This document shows, piece after piece, positions 57,764 to 64,000 of a DNA stretch of 64,000 nt. This DNA is from Paracoccus everestensis (lineage in GTDB: Bacteria; Pseudomonadota; Alphaproteobacteria; Rhodobacterales; Rhodobacteraceae). Each line of letters opens with the position of its first letter. The first letter of the stretch is position 1. A program made the position numbers and the translations under genes. The notes below the pieces were generated by a model. That model ran no database searches, was not told where the DNA came from, and worked only from the letters and a program-made list of their open reading frames with translations. The stretch is taken from assembly GCF_021491915.1 (NCBI RefSeq), contig NZ_CP090836.1:1226501-1290500 (forward strand). Direction: 5' to 3'.

Positions 57764-60700
57764 ATGTTTCAGAAAATCCTGATTGCCAACCGTGGCGAGA
57801 TTGCGATCCGCGTGATGCGGGCGGCCAATGAGTTGGGCAAGAAGACGGTCGCGGTTTATGCCGAGGAGGACAAGCTGGGCTTGCACCGCTTCAAGGCGGA
57901 CGAGGCGTACCGGATCGGCGAGGGGCTGGGGCCGGTGGCGGCCTATCTGTCGATCCCCGAGATCATCCGGGTCGCCAAGGAAAGCGGCGCGGACGCGATC
58001 CATCCCGGCTATGGCCTTCTGTCGGAAAACCCCGACTTCGTGGACGCCTGCGTGGCAGCGGGCATCACTTTCATCGGACCGCGCGCGGACACGATGCGCG
58101 CGCTTGGCGACAAGGCGTCGGCGCGGCGCGTGGCGATTGCGGCAGGCGTCCCGGTGATCCCCGCGACCGAGGTTCTGGGCGAGGATTTCGAGGCGATCAA
58201 GGCCGAGGCCAATGCGGTCGGCTATCCCCTGATGCTCAAGGCGTCCTGGGGCGGCGGCGGGCGCGGGATGCGTCCCATCAACGGACCCGACGAACTGGTG
58301 GACAAGGTCCGCGAGGGCCGGCGCGAGGCCGAGGCCGCCTTCGGCAATGGCGAGGGTTATCTGGAAAAGATGATCGGGCGCGCCCGCCATGTCGAGGTGC
58401 AGTTGCTGGGCGACACCCATGGCGGGTTGTATCACCTGTATGAGCGCGACTGCACCGTGCAGCGCCGCAACCAGAAGGTCGTGGAACGCGCGCCCGCGCC
58501 CTATCTGACGGAAGAACAGCGCGCCGAGGTCTGCGAACTGGCGCTGAAGATCGGCCGCGCCGTGGGATACCAGAACGCTGGCACGGTCGAGTTCCTGATG
58601 GATATGGACAGCCAGCAGTTCTACTTCATCGAGGTGAACCCGCGCGTCCAGGTCGAACACACCGTGACCGAGGAGGTCACCGGCATCGACATCGTCCAGT
58701 CGCAGATCCGCATCGCCGAGGGCGCGACCCTGGCCGAGGCGACGGGCGTGCCCCGCCAGGACCAGATCACGCTGTCGGGCCACGCGCTGCAATGCCGGGT
58801 CACGACCGAGGATCCGCTGAACAACTTCATCCCCGATTATGGCCGGATCACCGCCTATCGCAGCGCCACCGGCAACGGCATCCGCCTGGACGGCGGCACG
58901 GCCTATTCCGGGGGTGTGATCACCCGCTATTACGACTCGCTTCTGGTCAAGGTCACGGCCTGGGCGCAGACGCCCGATGGGGCGATCCGGCGGATGGACC
59001 GCGCGCTGCGCGAGTTCCGAGTGCGCGGCGTTTCGACGAATATCGACTTCGTCATCAACCTGCTGAAACACCCGACCTTCCTGGACGACACCTATACGAC
59101 CAAGTTCATCGACACCACGGCCGAGCTGTTCCAGTTCGACAAGCGTCAGGACCGGGCCACGCGGATCCTGACCTATCTGGCCGATATCAGCGTGAACGGG
59201 CATCCGGAAACAGCAGGCCGCCCCATGCCGCCCGCGCAGGCCCGCCCCCCGGTGCCGCCCGCGCCCAAGGCCGATCCCGCGCCGGGCACGCGGCAGATGC
59301 TGGAAAGCCAGGGCGCGCAGGCCGTGGCCGACTGGATGGCTGCGCAAACGCGCCTGCTGATGACCGACACCACCATGCGCGACGGCCACCAATCGCTGCT
59401 GGCGACCCGGATGCGGTCCATCGACATGATCCGCGTGGCGCCCTCCTATGCCGCAAACCTGCCACAACTGTTCAGCGTGGAATGCTGGGGCGGCGCGACC
59501 TTCGACGTGGCCTATCGCTTTTTGCAGGAATGCCCCTGGCAGCGGCTGCGCGACATCCGCGAGCGGATGCCCAACCTGATGACGCAGATGCTGCTGCGGG
59601 CATCGAACGGCGTGGGCTATACCAACTATCCCGACAACGTGGTCCAGTCCTTCGTGCGCCAGGCGGCGGACAGCGGCGTGGACGTGTTCCGCGTCTTCGA
59701 CAGCCTGAACTGGGTCGAGAACATGCGCGTCGCCATGGACGCGGTGATCGAAACCGGCAAGATCTGCGAAGGCACCGTCTGCTATACAGGCGATATGCTG
59801 GACCCCGACCGGTCCAAGTACGACCTGGCCTATTATGTCCGCACCGCGCAGGACCTGAAGGCCGCGGGCGCCCATGTGCTGGGGCTGAAGGACATGGCGG
59901 GCCTGCTGAAGCCCGCCGCAGCGCGCATCCTGATCAAGGCGCTGAAGGAAGAAGTCGGCCTGCCGGTACACTTCCACACGCACGACACTTCGGGGCTTGC
60001 CGCCGCCACGATCCTGGCTGCGGCGGATGCGGGGGTGGATGCGGTGGACGCGGCCATGGACGCCTTCTCGGGCGGCACCTCTCAGCCCTGCCTGGGGTCC
60101 ATCGTCGAGGCGCTGGAAGGGACCGAGCGCGACACCGGCCTGGACATCGCGGCGATCCGGCAGATCAGCAACTACTGGGAACGCGTGCGCGAGACCTATG
60201 CCGCCTTCGAATCCGGCCTGCAATCGCCCGCCTCCGAGGTTTACCTGCACGAGATGCCGGGCGGGCAGTTCACCAACCTCAAGGCGCAGGCCCGTTCCAT
60301 GGGGCTGGAGGATCGCTGGCACGAGGTGGCCCAGGCCTATGCCGACGTGAACCGGATGTTCGGCGACATCGTCAAGGTCACGCCGTCGTCCAAGGTCGTG
60401 GGCGACATGGCGCTGATGATGGTGGCCCAGCACCTGACGCCCCGGCAGGTGATGGACCCAGGCGTCGAGGTCAGCTTCCCCGACAGCGTGATCGACATGA
60501 TGAAGGGCAACCTCGGCCAACCCCCCGGCGGCTGGCCCGAGGCGCTGCAGCGCAAGGTCCTGAAGGGCGAGGCGCCCATCACCGACCGCCCCGGCGCGCA
60601 TCTGCCCCCCGTGGACATCGAGGCCATCCGCCGGAAGCTGTCCGAGGATCTGGGCACCCCGATCGACGACGAGGATCTGAACGGCTACCTGATGTATCCC

Positions 60701-61195
60701 AAGGTCTTCACCGACTATATGTCGCGGCACGAAATCTATGGCCCGGTCCGCGCGCTGCCCACCCGCAACTTCTTCTATGGGATGGAGCAGGGTGACGAGA
60801 TCAGCGTCGAGATCGACCCCGGCAAGACTCTGGAAATCCGCTTCCTGACCCTGGGCGAGACGGACGAGAAGGGCCAGGTCAAGGTCTTCTTCGAACTGAA
60901 CGGCCAGCCCCGCCAGGTCCGCGTGCCGAACCGCAAGGCCACGAACGCCGCCGCCGCCCGTCCCAAGGCCGATCCTGCGAACGCGGGCCATGTCGGCGCG
61001 CCGATGCCGGGCGTCGTGGCCTCGGTCGCGGCCACGGCAGGGGCCAAGGTCCACCAGGGCGACCTGCTGCTGACCATCGAGGCGATGAAGATGGAAACCG
61101 GCCTGCACGCCGACCGCGACGGCACCGTGAAAGCCATCCACGTCCGCCCCGGCGAACAGATCGACGCCAAGGATCTGCTGGTCGAGGTGGAATGA
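57764..61195 (+). CDS. pyc: Pyruvate carboxylase
   Basis: A 1143-residue multidomain enzyme. The N-terminal biotin carboxylase has MFQKILIANRGEIAIRVMRA, HPGYGLLSENPDFV, LMLKASWGGGGRGMRP and FIEVNPRVQVEHTVTEEVTG. The carboxyltransferase domain starts at about residue 530 with LLMTDTTMRDGHQSLLATRMR (metal and catalytic residues) and includes VHFHTHDTSGLAAAT. The C-terminal biotinyl domain has LLTIEAMKMETGL with biotin on Lys1109. It makes oxaloacetate from pyruvate, bicarbonate and ATP, refilling the TCA cycle. The start at 57764 follows GAAGGGGGACC. Length and domain order are standard. It is followed by a convergent membrane-protein gene five bases away. Confidence 0.96.
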   Translation: MFQKILIANRGEIAIRVMRAANELGKKTVAVYAEEDKLGLHRFKADEAYRIGEGLGPVAAYLSIPEIIRVAKESGADAIHPGYGLLSENPDFVDACVAAGITFIGPRADTMRALGDKASARRVAIAAGVPVIPATEVLGEDFEAIKAEANAVGYPLMLKASWGGGGRGMRPINGPDELVDKVREGRREAEAAFGNGEGYLEKMIGRARHVEVQLLGDTHGGLYHLYERDCTVQRRNQKVVERAPAPYLTEEQRAEVCELALKIGRAVGYQNAGTVEFLMDMDSQQFYFIEVNPRVQVEHTVTEEVTGIDIVQSQIRIAEGATLAEATGVPRQDQITLSGHALQCRVTTEDPLNNFIPDYGRITAYRSATGNGIRLDGGTAYSGGVITRYYDSLLVKVTAWAQTPDGAIRRMDRALREFRVRGVSTNIDFVINLLKHPTFLDDTYTTKFIDTTAELFQFDKRQDRATRILTYLADISVNGHPETAGRPMPPAQARPPVPPAPKADPAPGTRQMLESQGAQAVADWMAAQTRLLMTDTTMRDGHQSLLATRMRSIDMIRVAPSYAANLPQLFSVECWGGATFDVAYRFLQECPWQRLRDIRERMPNLMTQMLLRASNGVGYTNYPDNVVQSFVRQAADSGVDVFRVFDSLNWVENMRVAMDAVIETGKICEGTVCYTGDMLDPDRSKYDLAYYVRTAQDLKAAGAHVLGLKDMAGLLKPAAARILIKALKEEVGLPVHFHTHDTSGLAAATILAAADAGVDAVDAAMDAFSGGTSQPCLGSIVEALEGTERDTGLDIAAIRQISNYWERVRETYAAFESGLQSPASEVYLHEMPGGQFTNLKAQARSMGLEDRWHEVAQAYADVNRMFGDIVKVTPSSKVVGDMALMMVAQHLTPRQVMDPGVEVSFPDSVIDMMKGNLGQPPGGWPEALQRKVLKGEAPITDRPGAHLPPVDIEAIRRKLSEDLGTPIDDEDLNGYLMYPKVFTDYMSRHEIYGPVRALPTRNFFYGMEQGDEISVEIDPGKTLEIRFLTLGETDEKGQVKVFFELNGQPRQVRVPNRKATNAAAARPKADPANAGHVGAPMPGVVASVAATAGAKVHQGDLLLTIEAMKMETGLHADRDGTVKAIHVRPGEQIDAKDLLVEVE

Positions 61196-61199
61196 GCGC

Positions 61200-62597
61200 T
61201 TACAGGATGGTTGCGGCGACCAGCACCCACAGGGTCAGCGCCGCGGCCGCCGTCACTGCGTAAAGCCCGTTCCAGACGGTCCCGGCATGGCGCGCCTCGA
61301 CCCCGCCCAGCTTGCCGACCAGCAGAACCGAGGCCGTGAAAGGCGAGGTGTTTCCGCTGATCGCCCAACCGCCGGTGATGGCCACGACCATGGCAGTGGG
61401 ATGGATGCCAAGTGCCATGGGCGCGGGCAGCATGGGTACCAGCAGCGACACGGCCAGGATCGGGTTCATGCCGATCTGGCCGGTCAGCGGGATCGTCCAG
61501 ACCAAGGCCGCCAGGATCAGCAGGGGCGGAGCCGCCGACAGGTCGGGGCCATGCGCCTGCATGATCGGCACCAGCAGCCAGGAACCCAGGCTGCCGATAA
61601 AGCCTGCCATGAACAGCAGGATGATTTCCCCGCGATAGCCCGCCAGATCCCGCGTGGCGAACTGCCCGATCCGGGCGGCCAGGGTGGCCGCTCGCCCCCC
61701 CGGCAGGGGCGGCAGGATCAGGATCCAGGCCATTGCGACCAGTGGCACGACCGTCATGACCGCGCCGGTTACGGCAACACCCGTCCCCTTATGCAGCGCC
61801 ATGACGCCCGCCACCACGATGCCCAGCAGCACCAGCAGCGGGCGCAGGCGGGACAGCCAGCCGTCGGTCTCAACCGCACGGGGCGGGGGCGGGGCGGACA
61901 GTTGCGGCTTCAGGACCGAATCCAACAGCCAGCCTATGCTGATCATCAACGCGGAACTGACCAGGCACAGCCCCACCGCGCCGGGCCAGGATGCGCCGGG
62001 CACCACCGACAGGGTGACGGCCATAGACAGCGCCATCGGCGACCAGCACAGCGTCGAGGCAAAGCCCCGCTGGATCGCCACCAGCATCCGCCGCAACCGG
62101 TGGCGGCGCAGTTCCGGATCCGTTTCTCGCGCGGTGCTTTCGGCGGCCAGCGAACCCAGAAGCGAGATCGACCCGTAAAGCAGGATCAGCCCGAACAGGT
62201 GCCCCCCCACTGTCAGCGCAAGATAGCGTCGTCCCGGCGGCTGGCGGGCCAGGAAGCGCCCGCAATCCAGGATCGCCTGCGATCCGATGGCCGCGCTGCG
62301 CAGCGCCGAAAGCGCGGTGAACAGGGCGATGATGAAGCCGCCTCGCGTCAGCGCCGTCAGCGTGGCCTCGGCCCAGCCTTGGCGTGTGGCGGCGGCCCAG
62401 GCGATCAGCGCAACGCCCACGGCGACAAAGGTCAGCCGCGACAGGCGCGCGGTCAGCGAAAACATCAGCAGCGCCGCGACCAGCAAGCCGGCAGCCACAA
62501 CCGCAAAGCCCTGGCCGCCCCCATATTCATGCGGGACCGTCGCCAACAGGGCGAGGGCGGTCAGGATGCCGCCGATCCGGGCGCTGATGGGGTGCAT
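61200..62597 (-). CDS. Polytopic membrane protein, putative ion-transporter superfamily member
   Basis: A 465-residue protein with about 11-12 hydrophobic segments, for example FAVVAAGLLVAALLMFSL, GFIIALFTALSALRSAAI, LLVLLGIVVAGVMALH and EIILLFMAGFIGSLGSWLLV. GGWAISGNTSPFTASVLLVG near the C-terminus resembles the re-entrant Asn-Thr/Ser-Pro loops of SLC13/ArsB/NhaD-type ion transporters. The substrate is unknown and the family assignment is tentative. It is convergent with pyc. It precedes comM on the same strand, downstream of it by 60 bases, so it lies outside or at the start of a different transcript. Confidence 0.6.
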   Translation of the reverse strand: MHPISARIGGILTALALLATVPHEYGGGQGFAVVAAGLLVAALLMFSLTARLSRLTFVAVGVALIAWAAATRQGWAEATLTALTRGGFIIALFTALSALRSAAIGSQAILDCGRFLARQPPGRRYLALTVGGHLFGLILLYGSISLLGSLAAESTARETDPELRRHRLRRMLVAIQRGFASTLCWSPMALSMAVTLSVVPGASWPGAVGLCLVSSALMISIGWLLDSVLKPQLSAPPPPRAVETDGWLSRLRPLLVLLGIVVAGVMALHKGTGVAVTGAVMTVVPLVAMAWILILPPLPGGRAATLAARIGQFATRDLAGYRGEIILLFMAGFIGSLGSWLLVPIMQAHGPDLSAAPPLLILAALVWTIPLTGQIGMNPILAVSLLVPMLPAPMALGIHPTAMVVAITGGWAISGNTSPFTASVLLVGKLGGVEARHAGTVWNGLYAVTAAAALTLWVLVAATIL

Positions 62598-62657
62598 GGC
62601 GGGATCCGTGGTCAGGGTCGCCCCGCCATAGCCCTGCCTTGCAGGATGCGCAATTCG

Positions 62658-64000
62658 TCAGCCCCCGGCGACAAAGGGCAGGCGATAGCTGATCGCCTCG
62701 GCCAGATGGGGCGCGCGCACCGATGGCGAGCCTGCAAGGTCGGCAATGGTGCGCGCCGTGCGCAGGATGCGGTGATAGCCCCGCGCGGTCAGGCCCAAGC
62801 GTTCGGAAGCCTTCAGGATCAGCGCCCGGCCTTCGTCGTCCGGTGCGGCGATCTGGTCCAGAAGCGCGCCCGAGGCTTCGGCATTCACCCGTGCCTGGGG
62901 ATGGTCGCGGAACCGCGCCGCCTGCACCTCGCGCGCCGCCGCCACCCGGGTTGCGACCTGTGCGGACGTATCCCCGCCCGAGGGCAGTTCCAGATCCATG
63001 AAGCTGACCGCCGGAACCTCAAGCCGCAAGTCGAAACGGTCCATCAGCGGACCCGAAATCTTGCCCATGTAGTCCCCGCCGCAGACGGGCGCCCGCGAGC
63101 AGGCCCGCGCGGCATCCGCCAGATAGCCGCAGCGGCAAGGGTTGGCCGCCGCGATCAGCAGGAAGCGACAGGGATAGCGGATATGGGCGTTGGCGCGGGC
63201 CACCACGACCTCGCCTGTTTCGATGGGTTGGCGCAGGGTTTCCAGCACTTGGCGGGGAAATTCCGGGAATTCGTCCATGAACAGCACGCCATTATGGGCC
63301 AGGCTGATCTCTCCCGGCTTGGCGCCGCGCCCGCCCCCGACGATGGCCGCCATGGAGGCGGTGTGATGGGGTTCGCGAAAGGGTGCGCGGCGCGAGATGC
63401 CGCCATCGTCCAGGGTGCCCGCAAGCGAGTGGATCATCGAGGTTTCCAACGCTTCGACCGCACCCAGCGGCGGCATCAGGCCGGGCAGGCGGGCGGCCAG
63501 CATGGACTTGCCCGCGCCGGGCGGGCCGACCATCAGCAGGTGATGCCGTCCGGCGGCTGCGATTTCCAGGGCGCGCTTGGCGCGTTCCTGGCCCTTCACC
63601 TCGGACAGGCAGCCGCCGGTGATCGCGCCGTCGATCATGCCGGGCTGCGCGCGGGCGATGGGCGCACGGTCGGTTAGGTGGTCGATGACCTCGCGCAGCG
63701 TTGCCGGGGCCAGCACGGGAACGGCATCGACCCAGGCGGCCTCGGGCCCGCAGGCGCGGGGGCAGATGAGCGCCCGGTCATCCTCGGCCGCGGCCATGGC
63801 GGCGGGCAGGGCCCCTGTCACCGCGACAAGCCGTCCGTCGAGTGCCAGTTCGCCAAGCGCCACACAGCGCGACAGTTCTTCGCCCGGGATGATCTCCAGC
63901 GCGGCCAAAATCGCAAGGGCAATCGGCAGGTCGAAATGCGAGCCCTCCTTGGGCAGGTCGGCGGGCGACAGGTTCACGGTCAGGCGCCGGTTCGGCATGG
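62658..64000 (-). CDS. comM: ComM/YifB-family Mg-chelatase-like AAA ATPase, 5' end missing
   Basis: The gene is cut by the right window edge, leaving about 447 residues of a protein usually near 500. It begins inside the Lon-like N-domain (RRLTVNLSPADLPKEGSHFDLPIALAIL). It continues with the AAA core: Walker A LMVGPPGAGKSMLAARLPG, sensor region NGVLFMDEFPEFPRQVLETLRQP, and IAAANPCRCGYLADAARAC with a Cys set, then FDLRLEVPAVSF. The C-terminal Mg-chelatase domain ends LTARGYHRILRTARTIADLAGS. ComM acts as a hexameric helicase that extends branch migration during natural transformation; the role in non-competent species is less clear. Confidence 0.93.
   Translation of the reverse strand, partial: MPNRRLTVNLSPADLPKEGSHFDLPIALAILAALEIIPGEELSRCVALGELALDGRLVAVTGALPAAMAAAEDDRALICPRACGPEAAWVDAVPVLAPATLREVIDHLTDRAPIARAQPGMIDGAITGGCLSEVKGQERAKRALEIAAAGRHHLLMVGPPGAGKSMLAARLPGLMPPLGAVEALETSMIHSLAGTLDDGGISRRAPFREPHHTASMAAIVGGGRGAKPGEISLAHNGVLFMDEFPEFPRQVLETLRQPIETGEVVVARANAHIRYPCRFLLIAAANPCRCGYLADAARACSRAPVCGGDYMGKISGPLMDRFDLRLEVPAVSFMDLELPSGGDTSAQVATRVAAAREVQAARFRDHPQARVNAEASGALLDQIAAPDDEGRALILKASERLGLTARGYHRILRTARTIADLAGSPSVRAPHLAEAISYRLPFVAGG

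Noticed and set aside
57728..61141. Very long minus-strand open frame (over 1100 codons)
   Set aside because: It is antisense to pyc, low in recognisable motifs and rich in His/Gln/Asp as expected of the opposite strand of a GC-rich gene.

Overview
The window is a high-GC alphaproteobacterial chromosome segment, most likely from Paracoccus or a close Rhodobacteraceae relative. The clearest pointer is a membrane-anchored cytochrome c552 of the Paracoccus CycM type lying divergent to prephenate dehydratase. Gene order, a GAAC-N7-GAAC type SOS box at uvrA and two family-typical intergenic palindromes agree. No tools were run: family names come from reading motifs and remembered family patterns.

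Layout. 1-0.8 kb: the 3' end of rsmI followed by yraN. 0.8-9.26 kb: an accessory stretch. It holds an insertion-sequence graveyard (IS701-like, IS630-like and IS3-like transposases, all broken), then an intact two-gene cassette (a zinc-dependent phospholipase C-like protein plus a protein with a CARDB/Ig-like domain), then a decayed integrase remnant directly downstream of the SRP RNA gene ffs (minus strand). This looks like an old island integrated next to ffs. 9.4-13.5 kb: a CpdB/5'-nucleotidase-like phosphoesterase, an SRPBCC protein, pheA and cycM. 13.6-20.6 kb: a complete yejABEF peptide importer translationally coupled to a glycosyltransferase. 20.6-22.8 kb: cysS, whose 3' third is compositionally foreign, and a squalene/phytoene synthase-like gene. 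22.9-25.7 kb: a polyamine-type ABC transporter without its binding protein. 25.7-33.1 kb: ychF, an unusual membrane-tethered sigma/anti-sigma-like fusion, cobS, an Old Yellow Enzyme, tex and a transglutaminase-like gene.

33.1-41.1 kb is the leucine/isovalerate catabolic cluster: ivd, mccB, mccA, mvaB and a methylglutaconyl-CoA hydratase. A glutathione S-transferase and an LprI-like secreted protein are interleaved. Upstream lies a good promoter with a perfect 14-bp palindrome, presumably the operator. Together these enzymes take isovaleryl-CoA to acetoacetate and acetyl-CoA.

41.1-53.2 kb: dut, a membrane-anchored ThiF/MoeB-like E1 enzyme, an M3 oligopeptidase, an SH3-domain protein, a 2-hydroxyacid dehydrogenase, an MFS and a LysE exporter, panB-panC, a dimethylglycine/sarcosine dehydrogenase and a TetR regulator. 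53.4-64 kb: tRNA-Gly(GCC) with a long palindromic terminator, a small membrane/exported gene pair, uvrA with its SOS box, pyruvate carboxylase, a polytopic membrane protein and the 3' part of a ComM/YifB ATPase cut by the window edge.

The best candidates for something undescribed are the phospholipase C-like/CARDB cassette in the island and the sigma/anti-sigma fusion. Both are inferences from sequence reading.
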